Assembly: GCA_030824115.1 (NCBI GenBank)
Contig: JAVBYI010000012.1
Span: forward strand, 33,280-97,279
Reading direction: 5' to 3'
DNA: 64,000 bases
Source of the DNA: Rhodocyclaceae bacterium
GTDB taxonomy: Bacteria > Pseudomonadota > Gammaproteobacteria > Burkholderiales > Rhodocyclaceae
Positions 39,792-48,215 of this stretch are shown here, in pieces (the first letter of the stretch is position 1; each line of letters starts with the position of its first letter). The notes under the pieces are model-generated. The model was not told where the DNA came from and did no database searches. It saw only the letters and a program-made list of their open reading frames with translations. The position numbers were made by a program, and so were the translations under genes.

Positions 39792-41426
39792 ATGACCCCC
39801 ATCCTGAACACCCCTGCCTGGAAGCACGCCGAGCGCCATGCGCACGGCCTGCGCGACGTGCATTTGCGCGACCTCTTCGACCATGATTCCACCCGTTTTG
39901 CGCGTCTGTCCGTGCGCTGGAACCATGGTGTTGGTGAACCTTGGCTGCTCGACCTTTCCAAACAACGCATCACGCCCGAAACCCTGCCGATCCTGGCGGG
40001 CTTGTGGGAGAGCGCCGATGTTCCCGGCTGGATTGCCAAAATGCGCGCCGGCGAACCGATCAACCACACCGAAGGGCGAGCGGTTCTCCACACCGCCCTG
40101 CGCCATGCGGGCGGGCCCGTGAAGGTTGGCGGGCACGATGTGATGCCGGATGTGCAGGCGGTCTTGTCCAAGATGCGCGACTTCTGCCGCGCCGTGCATG
40201 CCGGTCAGTGGCGCGGCGCCACCGGTGAGACCATCACCGATGTCGTCAATATTGGCATCGGCGGCTCCGACCTCGGGCCGCGCATGGCCACCCAGGCGCT
40301 GGCCGCGCATCATCTCGGTCATCTGCGGGTGCACTACGTCGCCAACGTGGATAGCGCCGATCTGGCGACGATCCTGCACGGCCTGTCACCGCAGCGCACA
40401 CTCTTCATCATTGCCAGCAAGACCTTCACCACCCAGGAGACGATGCAGAATGCCCATTCTGCACGCGACTGGCTGACGACGACGCTGGGCGAGGCCGCCG
40501 TGGCACGCCATTTCGTTGCCGTGTCGACGGCACTCGACAAGGTGGCTGCTTTCGGCATCGACACCGCCAACGCCTTCGCCTTCTGGGACTGGGTCGGTGG
40601 CCGTTTCTCGCTGTGGTCGGCCATCGGCCTGCCGCTGGCACTGGCCATCGGCTTCGAGTGTTTCGAAGCACTGCTTGCCGGCGCGCGCAAGATGGACGAG
40701 CATTTCTTCACCGCGCCGCCGCTGGAAAACCTGCCCGCGCTGCTGGCCCTGATCGAATTGTGGAATGCCGATTTCATCGGCCTGCAAACGCGCGCCGTGT
40801 TGCCCTACAGCCAGTCGCTTGGCCTGTTGCCGCGCTACCTGCAGCAACTCGAAATGGAAAGCCTCGGCAAGCAGATCGATAGAGATGGAAAACTGGTCGG
40901 CTGCCCCACCTTGCCGATCCTCTGGGGTGAGCCGGGCACCAACGGCCAGCATGCCTTCTACCAGTTGCTGCATCAGGGCGGCCGGGCGCTGTCCTGCGAA
41001 TTCATCGCCTGCAAGGAAGCCGACTTCCCGCTGCCCGGCCATCACGAGAAACTGCTGGCCAACTGCTTCGCGCAGAGCGCGGCATTGATGAAGGGCAAGA
41101 CACTCGAAGAGGCACAAAGGGAACTCGATGCCGTCCCGTCAGCGCCGACATTTCTCGCACCCTACAAAATCTTCCCGGGCAACCAGCCTTCCACCACGCT
41201 GCTGCTGCCGCGCCTCGATCCCTACACGCTCGGCGCGCTGATCGCCCTCTATGAGCACAAGGTGTTCACGCTCGGCGTGCTCTGGCACCTGGATGCCTTC
41301 GACCAGTGGGGTGTGGAATACGGCAAGCAGATCGCCAATTCGCTGTTGCCGATGATTGAAGGTACGGCACCGGTCGCCGAAGTGGATAGTTCCACCGCCG
41401 GCCTGATCGCGGCCTGCAAGTCATGA
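39792..41426 (+). CDS. pgi: Glucose-6-phosphate isomerase
   Basis: Interconverts glucose- and fructose-6-phosphate, linking glycogen turnover to glycolysis. It has 544 residues, with NIGIGGSDLGPRM, GGRFSLWSAIGL and GEPGTNGQHAFYQLLHQG. A repeat copy encodes VPSAPTF near residue 448, in the linker before the PGNQPST segment. Its stop overlaps the glgA start (ATGA). pgi inside a glg operon is less common than in its own locus. Confidence 0.97.
   Translation: MTPILNTPAWKHAERHAHGLRDVHLRDLFDHDSTRFARLSVRWNHGVGEPWLLDLSKQRITPETLPILAGLWESADVPGWIAKMRAGEPINHTEGRAVLHTALRHAGGPVKVGGHDVMPDVQAVLSKMRDFCRAVHAGQWRGATGETITDVVNIGIGGSDLGPRMATQALAAHHLGHLRVHYVANVDSADLATILHGLSPQRTLFIIASKTFTTQETMQNAHSARDWLTTTLGEAAVARHFVAVSTALDKVAAFGIDTANAFAFWDWVGGRFSLWSAIGLPLALAIGFECFEALLAGARKMDEHFFTAPPLENLPALLALIELWNADFIGLQTRAVLPYSQSLGLLPRYLQQLEMESLGKQIDRDGKLVGCPTLPILWGEPGTNGQHAFYQLLHQGGRALSCEFIACKEADFPLPGHHEKLLANCFAQSAALMKGKTLEEAQRELDAVPSAPTFLAPYKIFPGNQPSTTLLLPRLDPYTLGALIALYEHKVFTLGVLWHLDAFDQWGVEYGKQIANSLLPMIEGTAPVAEVDSSTAGLIAACKS
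41132..41153 (+). repeat. 22-bp dispersed repeat, copy 9 (in pgi)
   Basis: Two mismatches; read as VPSAPTF. Confidence 0.8.
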
Positions 41427-42874
41427 AAGTTCTATTCGCCACCTCCGAGATCGCGCCCTGGGTCAAGACCGGCGGGCTTGGCGATGTCGCCGGTGCGCTA
41501 CCCGTCGCCCTGCGCCATGCCGGTTGCGATGTGCGTGTACTGGTGCCACGCTATCCGGCCTTGCGTGCGGCCTTCCCGGACGCCGGCCATCTCGTACATC
41601 TGCCCTGGATGGGCGGTCACCTGCCCGGTGCCGACCTGTATGCCGCGCAAACGCCGGAGGGACTCTCGCTGCTGCTGCTCGACTGCCCGATGCTGTTTGA
41701 GCGCCCCGGCAATCCCTATCTCGCCCCCGAAGGCCACGACTGGCTCGACAATCCGCTGCGCTTCGGCCTGCTGTCGCGTGTTGCGGCACGCCTCGCCAGC
41801 CATGCCAGCCCGCTCGACTGGCGGCCGGAGGTGCTCCATTGCCACGACTGGCAGACCGGCCTCGCGCCGTATTACCTGCGTTTCTATGAGCATGGCGCGG
41901 CCAAGTCGGTCATGACCATTCATAACCTCGCCTTCCAGGGCAACTTTTCCTCCGATGTGATGGGCCAACTGGCGCTCGGCGCAAGCGACTGGCATATGGA
42001 TGGCGTCGAATACTACGGGGACATGTCCTTCCTCAAGGCCGGGCTGCGCCATGCCGACAAGCTCACCACCGTCAGCCCGTCCTATGCCCGCGAGATTCAG
42101 ACCGAGGTCGAGGGCATGGGCATGCAGGGGCTGTTGCAAGCGCGCGCCGCCGATCTCGTCGGCATTCTCAACGGCATCGATCCTGCCGCATGGAATCCGG
42201 CGACTGACATTCATCTGGCCGCACACTATGACCGCGATCATCTGGCCGCCAAGCAGATCAACAAGCAGGCCCTGCAGCGCGAAATGGGGCTGGCCGAACG
42301 CAGCGATTGCCCGCTGTTCGGCATCGTCAGCCGCCTGACCTACCAGAAAGGACTGGACCTTGTCGCTGCCATCGGCGATGGCCTGATCCAGTTGCCCGCA
42401 CAACTCGTTGTGCTCGGCAGCGGCAGCCACGAACTGGAGGCGGCCTATCGCCAGTTGGCGGCGCGCTACCCCGGTCAGGTCGCCGTGACCATCGGCTTCA
42501 ACGAGGGGCTGGCGCACCGCATCGAGGCGGGGGCCGACATCTTCCTGATGCCTTCGCGCTTCGAGCCCTGCGGCCTCAACCAGATGTACAGCCTCGCCTA
42601 CGGCACCCTGCCGCTGGTGCGCCCGACCGGCGGATTGGCTGACACCGTCGTGAATTATTCCGAACCGGCGCTGCATGAAGGCCGCGCCAACGGCTTCGTC
42701 TGCAATGCCGCCAATCCGCAGTCCATCCTCGGCACCGCCGCCTGGGCCGCCGGCATGTGGTACGACAAACCCCGCTGGCAAGCGCTGCAACGCAATGCCA
42801 TGGCCGGCAACTACAGCTGGACCGGGCCGGCGCAACGCTACCGCGATCTCTACGAAAGCCTTTTTGCCGCATGA
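41423..42874 (+). CDS. glgA: Glycogen synthase (ADP-glucose dependent)
   Basis: GT5 glycosyltransferase that elongates glycogen with ADP-glucose from GlgC. It has 483 residues, with the N-terminal KTGGLGDVAGALP nucleotide motif and the C-terminal SRFEPCGLNQMYSLAYGT acceptor/donor motif. It is translationally coupled to pgi upstream and folA downstream by ATGA overlaps. Confidence 0.97.
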   Translation: MKVLFATSEIAPWVKTGGLGDVAGALPVALRHAGCDVRVLVPRYPALRAAFPDAGHLVHLPWMGGHLPGADLYAAQTPEGLSLLLLDCPMLFERPGNPYLAPEGHDWLDNPLRFGLLSRVAARLASHASPLDWRPEVLHCHDWQTGLAPYYLRFYEHGAAKSVMTIHNLAFQGNFSSDVMGQLALGASDWHMDGVEYYGDMSFLKAGLRHADKLTTVSPSYAREIQTEVEGMGMQGLLQARAADLVGILNGIDPAAWNPATDIHLAAHYDRDHLAAKQINKQALQREMGLAERSDCPLFGIVSRLTYQKGLDLVAAIGDGLIQLPAQLVVLGSGSHELEAAYRQLAARYPGQVAVTIGFNEGLAHRIEAGADIFLMPSRFEPCGLNQMYSLAYGTLPLVRPTGGLADTVVNYSEPALHEGRANGFVCNAANPQSILGTAAWAAGMWYDKPRWQALQRNAMAGNYSWTGPAQRYRDLYESLFAA

Positions 42875-43353
42875 TGACCCTGATCGCCGCCGTCGCCCGT
42901 AATGGCGTGATCGGCAAAGACAATACCTTGCCCTGGCATCTGCCCGAGGACCTGAAACACTTCAAGCAACTGACCACGGGACAGACGGTCATCATGGGCC
43001 GCAAGACCTGGGAATCGCTGCCCGAGCGTTTTCGGCCGCTGCCGGGAAGGCTCAATATCGTGGTGACGCGCAACCCGGCTTATCGGGCGGAAGGCGCTAC
43101 CGTGGTGGGTTCGCTGGCCGAGGCTCAAAATGTCGGCGCTGGCAAGACGGCCTACATTATTGGCGGTGCGGAGCTTTACACCCACGCACTGCCGCTTGCG
43201 CAGCGGCTGGAACTGACCGAGATCGACGCCGACATCGACGGCGATGCGCGCTTCCCTGCCTTTGATCGTAGCGCGTGGCGCGAAGTCAGGCGCGAAGCCG
43301 GAACGAGCGCCGACGGCTTGCGCTACGCTTTTGTGACCTACGAGCGCGCTTAG
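42871..43353 (+). CDS. folA: Dihydrofolate reductase
   Basis: Reduces dihydrofolate with NADPH. It has 160 residues opening MMTLIAAVARNGVIGKDNTLPWHLPEDLKHF, with MGRKTWESLP and IIGGAELY. The acidic active-site residue is the Asp of LPEDLKHF. The first ATG, in the glgA overlap, is chosen; the second ATG one codon later is equally possible. A reverse repeat copy encodes NVGAGKT at residues 87-93. It is convergent with the ykgJ-like gene. Confidence 0.96.
   Translation: MMTLIAAVARNGVIGKDNTLPWHLPEDLKHFKQLTTGQTVIMGRKTWESLPERFRPLPGRLNIVVTRNPAYRAEGATVVGSLAEAQNVGAGKTAYIIGGAELYTHALPLAQRLELTEIDADIDGDARFPAFDRSAWREVRREAGTSADGLRYAFVTYERA
43128..43149 (-). repeat. 22-bp dispersed repeat, copy 10 (in folA)
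   Basis: Exact match to the consensus with Y = T, W = A, reverse orientation. Confidence 0.9.
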
Positions 43354-43365
43354 GGTTTCCCCGGT

Positions 43366-43872
43366 TTATTCCACCGACAGTGTGACCATGAAGGGAAACT
43401 CCGTGTCGGCAGACTGGACGATGTGGAATGCCGGCCCGACAGCGCGCGCGAGCCCGTCTGTCAGCGTCGCGAGGTCTACGGCTTCGCAGCGCAAGTCGGC
43501 GATGACATCGCCCTGATCTTCATACACCGGAAAATCCGTGCAACCCGCCGGCTTAAGTGGCTGGTTGTAAACCCGGCAGGTGCGGTGTACTTCATCGTAG
43601 GCCGGACAGGTTTTGCGGTGGGCGTAGTAGATGCCATCCTGCGCCCGGATTTCCGGCGGGCCGTTGCCCGCAGTGAGCCGCCGGTCGAAGTCCCTATGTG
43701 ACTCGTCGAGCTGCCAGAGTCCCTTGAGCTGCTGCCAGTCCAGTTCGAGAACGAGGGGATCGAGCCGGCAGCAAGGCTTCGTGCATTCCCCGCAGTGGGG
43801 GTTAACGGCAGCGACCTGGTAAGCCGCCGCCGCTGTAGCAAGCTTCTTTGCCAGGCGATGACGGGAATGCAC
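43366..43872 (-). CDS. YkgJ-family cysteine-cluster protein
   Basis: The 168-residue protein contains HCGECTKPCC and further cysteines (TCPAYD, TCRVYN, GCTDFP), the spaced Cys pattern of the YkgJ/UPF0153 family, thought to bind zinc or an Fe-S centre. I chose the GTG at 43872, whose G is the last base of the decarboxylase TAG, over the TTG at 43887. Function is unknown. A second smaller member lies at 47939. Confidence 0.8.
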   Translation of the reverse strand: MHSRHRLAKKLATAAAAYQVAAVNPHCGECTKPCCRLDPLVLELDWQQLKGLWQLDESHRDFDRRLTAGNGPPEIRAQDGIYYAHRKTCPAYDEVHRTCRVYNQPLKPAGCTDFPVYEDQGDVIADLRCEAVDLATLTDGLARAVGPAFHIVQSADTEFPFMVTLSVE

Positions 43873-46112
43873 TAGGCGCGCACGCAATCCACGTAGTAGC
43901 CGTTGCTCTCGCTATCTTGCGATTTCACCAGACCGTGGATATCGGTCTCGAAGCCCGGGAACTTGGCGTTGAATTCGCGGGCGAATTGCAGGTAGCGCAC
44001 GATGGTGCCGTTGAAGCGTTCGCCCGGAATCAGCAGCGGAATGCCGGGCGGATAGGGCGTCAGCAACACGGCGGTGACGCGGCCTTCGAGTTGATCGATG
44101 GGCACGCGTTCGATCTCGCGGTGGGCCATCTTGGCGAAAGCATCGGCCGGGCGCATGGCTGGCACCATGTTGGAGAGATACATCTCGGTGGTCAGGCGCG
44201 CGATGTCGTTGGCCTTGTAGACGGCGTGGATCTGGTTGCACAGGTCCTTGAGGCCGATGCGCTCGTAGCGTGGATGTTTGGCGACGAACTCGGGCAGCAC
44301 TTTCCACAGCGGGTGATTGCGGTCGTAGTCGTCCTTGAACTGCTGCAGGGCGGTGACCAGCGTGTTCCAGCGGCCTTTGGTGATGCCGATGGTGAACATG
44401 ATGAAGAAGCTGTAGAGGCCACACTTCTCGACGATCACGCCGTGCTCGGCGAGGTACTTGGTGACGATCAGCGCGGGCATGCCGATGTCGTCGGAGAAGT
44501 CGCCATCGACGTCGAGGCCGGGCGTGATGATGGTGGCCTTGATCGGGTCGAGCAGGTTGAAGCCTTCGGCGAGATTGCCGAAGCCGTGCCAGCGTGCGCC
44601 GGTCTTGAGCATCCAGGCTTCGCGTTCCTCGATGCCTTCTTCGGAGAGGTCATCCGGTCCCCAGACCTTGAACCACCAGTCGACGCCCCATTCCTCATCC
44701 ACCTTGCGCATGGCGCGGCGGAAGTCGAGCGCTTCGGCAATCGATTCTTCCACCAGCGCGGGGCCGCCCGGTGACTCCATCATTGCCGCTGCCACATCGC
44801 AGGAGGCGATGATCGAATACTGCGGCGAGGTCGAGGTGTGCATCAGATAGGCTTCGTTGAACACGTCGCGGTCGAGCTTGCTCCCCTGTGCATCCTGCAC
44901 GAGGATCTGCGACGCCTGCGAGAGGCCGGCCAGCAGCTTGTGCGTGGACTGCGTGGAAAAAATCATCGACTCCTTGCAGCGCGGGCGGTCGGCGCCGATG
45001 GCGTGGTAGTCGCCATAGAAATCGTGGAAGGCAGCGTGCGGCAGCCAGGCTTCGTCGAAGTGCAGCGTGTCGATCCGGCCGTCGAGCATTTCCTTGATGT
45101 CCTCGACGTTGTAGAGCACGCCATCGTAGGTGCTCTGGGTAATCGTCAGGACGCGCGGCTTGGCTTTCTTGTCGGCAATGAAGGGGTTGGCATCGATTTT
45201 CTTCTGGATGTTTTCCCAGAGAAATTCTTCGCGCGGAATCGGGCCGATGATGCCGTAGTTGTTGCGCGTCGGCATCAGGAAGACGGGGATCGCGCCGGTC
45301 ATCATGATCGCGTGCAGGATCGACTTGTGGCAGTTGCGGTCGACGACGACGATGTCGCCGGGCGCCACGGTCGAATGCCAGACGATCTTGTTCGAGGTCG
45401 AGGTGCCGTTGGTGACGAAGAACAGGTGGTCGGCGTTGAAGATGCGCGCGGCGTTGCGCTCGGAAGCGGCCACCGGGCCGGTATGGTCGAGCAGCTGGCC
45501 GAGTTCTTCAACGGCATTGCAGACGTCGGCGCGCAGCATGTTTTCGCCAAAGAACTGGTGAAACATCTGCCCGACCGGCGATTTCAGGAAGGCGACGCCG
45601 CCGGAGTGGCCGGGGCAATGCCAGGAGTAGGAGCCGTCGGCCGCATAGTTGGTCAATGCGCGGAAGAAGGGCGGCGGCAGCGAGTCGACGTAGCTCTTCG
45701 CCTCGCGTACGACGTGGCGGGCGATGAATTCCGGCGTGTCCTCATACATGTGGATGAAGCCGTGCAGCTCGCGCAGGATGTCGTTGGGGATATGGCGGCT
45801 GGTGCGCGTCTCGCCATGCAGGAAGATCGGGATCTCGGCGTTCTTGAAGCGGATTTCCGTGACGAAGGCGCGCAGTTCGGCGATGGTTTCCTCTTCCTCG
45901 TTGGCGAGTTCCTCATCATCCACGGAAAGGATGAAAGCCGAGGCGCGACTCTGCTGCTGGGCGAAGGAGGTCAGGTCGCCGTAGCTGGTAACGCCGAGGA
46001 TATCGATGCCTTCCTTCTGGATGGCGTCGGCCAGGGCGCGAATGCCCAGGCCGGAGGCGTTTTCCGAACGGAAGTCCTCGTCGATGATGATGATCGGGAA
46101 GTGGAAGCGCAT
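43872..46112 (-). CDS. Lysine/arginine/ornithine decarboxylase (fold type III-wing family)
   Basis: Inducible-type basic amino acid decarboxylase of 746 residues, PLP-dependent. It has an N-terminal response-regulator-like wing domain (about 1-130), WHCPGHSGGVAF, TNGTSTSNKIV, HFDEAWLPHAAF, and the PLP lysine in STQSTHKLLAG near residue 391. The length lies between those of CadA/SpeF and AdiA, and I cannot name the substrate. It lies 15 bp after dcd. The stop is coupled to the YkgJ gene (TAGTG). Confidence 0.92.
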   Translation of the reverse strand: MRFHFPIIIIDEDFRSENASGLGIRALADAIQKEGIDILGVTSYGDLTSFAQQQSRASAFILSVDDEELANEEEETIAELRAFVTEIRFKNAEIPIFLHGETRTSRHIPNDILRELHGFIHMYEDTPEFIARHVVREAKSYVDSLPPPFFRALTNYAADGSYSWHCPGHSGGVAFLKSPVGQMFHQFFGENMLRADVCNAVEELGQLLDHTGPVAASERNAARIFNADHLFFVTNGTSTSNKIVWHSTVAPGDIVVVDRNCHKSILHAIMMTGAIPVFLMPTRNNYGIIGPIPREEFLWENIQKKIDANPFIADKKAKPRVLTITQSTYDGVLYNVEDIKEMLDGRIDTLHFDEAWLPHAAFHDFYGDYHAIGADRPRCKESMIFSTQSTHKLLAGLSQASQILVQDAQGSKLDRDVFNEAYLMHTSTSPQYSIIASCDVAAAMMESPGGPALVEESIAEALDFRRAMRKVDEEWGVDWWFKVWGPDDLSEEGIEEREAWMLKTGARWHGFGNLAEGFNLLDPIKATIITPGLDVDGDFSDDIGMPALIVTKYLAEHGVIVEKCGLYSFFIMFTIGITKGRWNTLVTALQQFKDDYDRNHPLWKVLPEFVAKHPRYERIGLKDLCNQIHAVYKANDIARLTTEMYLSNMVPAMRPADAFAKMAHREIERVPIDQLEGRVTAVLLTPYPPGIPLLIPGERFNGTIVRYLQFAREFNAKFPGFETDIHGLVKSQDSESNGYYVDCVRA

Positions 46113-46127
46113 GGCCGTATTCTTTCG

Positions 46128-46694
46128 CTACATCTTGGGCACGGTCACGCCGACCTGCCCCTGATACTTGCCGCCGCGATCCTTGTACGAGATTTCGCAC
46201 ACTTCATCGGATTCGAAGAACAGCACCTGGGCACAGCCCTCGCCGGCGTAAATCTTGGCCGGCAGTGGCGTGGTGTTGGAAAATTCGAGGGTCACAAAGC
46301 CTTCCCATTCCGGCTCGAAAGGCGTGACGTTCACAATGATGCCGCAACGCGCGTAAGTGCTTTTGCCGAGGCACACGGTTAATACGTTGCGCGGGATGCG
46401 AAAGTATTCGACGGTGCGCGCCAGAGCGAAGGAATTGGGCGGGATGATGCAGTAGTCCGCATCCACCTCGACGAAGGAATTCGGATCGAAGTTCTTCGGA
46501 TCGACGATGGTGCTGTTGATGTTGGTGAACAGCTTGAATTCGCGTGAGCAACGGATATCGTAGCCGTAGCTCGACGTGCCGTAGGAAACGATCTTCTGGC
46601 CGTTGGCCTCGCGTACCTGACCGGGCTCGAAGGGCTCGATCATGCCGTGCTCTTGTGCCATGCGGCGAATCCATTTGTCCGACTTGATGCTCAT
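46128..46694 (-). CDS. dcd: dCTP deaminase
   Basis: Deaminates dCTP to dUTP, feeding dUMP to ThyA. It has 188 residues opening [19 protein letters not shown], with the catalytic segment [16 protein letters not shown] and [10 protein letters not shown] chose the ATG at 46694 with AGGAGT upstream; the open frame extends to 46718. Confidence 0.95.
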   Translation of the reverse strand: MSIKSDKWIRRMAQEHGMIEPFEPGQVREANGQKIVSYGTSSYGYDIRCSREFKLFTNINSTIVDPKNFDPNSFVEVDADYCIIPPNSFALARTVEYFRIPRNVLTVCLGKSTYARCGIIVNVTPFEPEWEGFVTLEFSNTTPLPAKIYAGEGCAQVLFFESDEVCEISYKDRGGKYQGQVGVTVPKM

Positions 46695-46719
46695 CCGAGT
46701 GACTCCTGAAAATGACAAC

Positions 46720-46739
46720 GCCCCCGCGGGGCGGGGGCG
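46720..46739. terminator. GC-rich hairpin between apbC and dcd
   Basis: An inverted repeat built on CGCCCCCGC and GCGGGGGCG in the 75-bp gap. The following T-run on the reverse strand is poor, so it may be a weak terminator or attenuating hairpin. Confidence 0.5.
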
Positions 46740-46769
46740 CTGCGAATTACACCATAATTCAGCGAAATA

Positions 46770-47858
46770 TCAGGTGTTTTGCACGACGATGCTCGGGAAC
46801 TTGGCGCTGTGATCTTTGGCCATCTCGGCGATCTTGACGCCCAGGCGGCGGGCAATGCCCTTGTAAATCTCGGCAACCCGGCCATTCGGATCGGCTACGA
46901 CGGAAGGCTTGCCGCCATCCACCTGCTCGCGAATCTTGATGTCGAGCGGCAGGGCGCCGAGGAACTCGGTTTCATAGTCGGCACACATCTTCTCGCCGCC
47001 GCCGGAGCCGAAGATGTGCTCTTCGTGGCCGCACTTCGAGCAGATATGGATGCTCATGTTCTCGACGATGCCGAGGATCGGGATGCCGACCTTCTCGAAC
47101 ATCTTGAGGCCCTTGCGCGCGTCGAGCAGGGCGATATCCTGCGGCGTGGTGACGATCACCGAGCCGGTGACAGGTACCTGCTGTGCCAGTGTCAGTTGAA
47201 TATCGCCGGTGCCGGGCGGCAGGTCGACCACCAGATAATCGATGTCGCGCCAGTTGGTATCACCGAGCAACTGGGTCAGCGCCTGCGTGACCATCGGGCC
47301 GCGCCAGACCATCGGCGTCTCGGGGTCGATCAGGAAGCCGATCGACATCGCCTGAATGCCATGCGCCTCCATCGGCTCCAGCTTCTTGCCGTCGCCCGAT
47401 TCCGGCTGGCCGTCGGCAATACCCAGCATCTGCGGCTGCGACGGGCCATAGATGTCGGCATCCAGCAAACCGACCGTGGCGCCCTCGGCGGCCAAGGCCA
47501 GCGCGAGGTTAACCGCCGTGGTCGACTTGCCGACGCCACCCTTGCCGGAAGCGACGGCAATGATGTTCTTCACGCCGGGAACCAGCTTGACGCCCTTTTG
47601 TACCGAGTGGGAGACGATCTTCTGGGAGACGTTGACCGAGACATTGGTCGCCCCGGCGCCCTTGATGGCGTCAATCACCAGCTTGCGGATCAGTTCGATC
47701 TGGCTCTTCGCGGGATAGCCCAGTTCGATATCCACCGCGACATCGGTACCGCTGAGCTTGATGTTCTTGGCGCTGCGGCTGGCGATGAGGTCTTTTTGCG
47801 TGTTGGGATCGACAACGGCCGCGAGAGCTGCCTGGATGGATTGTTCGGTGAGCGACAT
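46770..47858 (-). CDS. apbC: Mrp/ApbC/NBP35-type iron-sulfur carrier ATPase
   Basis: The 362-residue protein has an N-terminal DUF59/MIP18 domain (about 1-80) and a deviant Walker A loop SGKGGVGKSTT near residue 105. The CxxC pair in CSKCGHEEHIFG near 273 bridges the transferred Fe-S cluster. It assembles and hands over Fe-S clusters in the cytoplasm. It is divergent from a small YkgJ-like gene. Confidence 0.94.
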   Translation of the reverse strand: MSLTEQSIQAALAAVVDPNTQKDLIASRSAKNIKLSGTDVAVDIELGYPAKSQIELIRKLVIDAIKGAGATNVSVNVSQKIVSHSVQKGVKLVPGVKNIIAVASGKGGVGKSTTAVNLALALAAEGATVGLLDADIYGPSQPQMLGIADGQPESGDGKKLEPMEAHGIQAMSIGFLIDPETPMVWRGPMVTQALTQLLGDTNWRDIDYLVVDLPPGTGDIQLTLAQQVPVTGSVIVTTPQDIALLDARKGLKMFEKVGIPILGIVENMSIHICSKCGHEEHIFGSGGGEKMCADYETEFLGALPLDIKIREQVDGGKPSVVADPNGRVAEIYKGIARRLGVKIAEMAKDHSAKFPSIVVQNT

Positions 47859-47938
47859 GGGGAAAGCCTTTCGGGATCGGGAGGGCAGATTGTATCAATC
47901 GCAAATAGGGGCAATCTGATCTCGTTCAAGAGACAATA

Positions 47939-48190
47939 ATGCTTATGAGCTCATCCATGGAATGCAGGCCCGGCTGCGGTGCCTGCTGCATCGCCCCTTC
48001 GATCTCGACGCTGGCCAAGCCGGCCGGTGTACCTTGCCGTCATCTCAGCGCCGACTTTTGCTGTCTGATTTTTGGTCAGCCCGAGCGCCCGGCCTGTTGC
48101 GGCGGCCTGCAGCCTTCGGCCGAAATGTGCGGCGCCCACCGCGAGCAGGCGCTCGCTTTTCTGGCCGCGCTTGAGTTGGCGACACGCTAG
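47939..48190 (+). CDS. Short YkgJ-family cysteine-rich protein
   Basis: The 83-residue protein has [25 protein letters not shown] and MCGAHRE, the compact YkgJ cysteine cluster. It is likely metal-binding, with unknown role. Being divergent from the Fe-S carrier apbC hints at Fe-S or zinc handling. The start could also be the ATG two codons later. A repeat copy encodes RHLSADFC at residues 34-41 and supplies one of the cysteine contexts. Confidence 0.8.
   Translation: MLMSSSMECRPGCGACCIAPSISTLAKPAGVPCRHLSADFCCLIFGQPERPACCGGLQPSAEMCGAHREQALAFLAALELATR
48038..48059 (+). repeat. 22-bp dispersed repeat, copy 11 (in short ykgJ-like gene)
   Basis: Three mismatches, all in the variable centre; read as RHLSADF. 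Confidence 0.7.
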
Positions 48191-48215
48191 AATCGCCCCA
48201 TCAAATCATCCGGTT

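Noticed and set aside
38315..40171. Long reverse open frame opposite glgP and pgi
   Set aside because: Shadow frame with no recognisable motif, spanning two well-supported genes.
44838..46382. Forward open frame opposite the decarboxylase and dcd
   Set aside because: Shadow of the reverse-strand genes, rich in repetitive Val/Asp/Gly composition.
47885..47915. GATTG / CAATC inverted motifs between apbC and the short ykgJ-like gene
   Set aside because: Short arms in a divergent promoter region. They could be an operator but are too weak to call.
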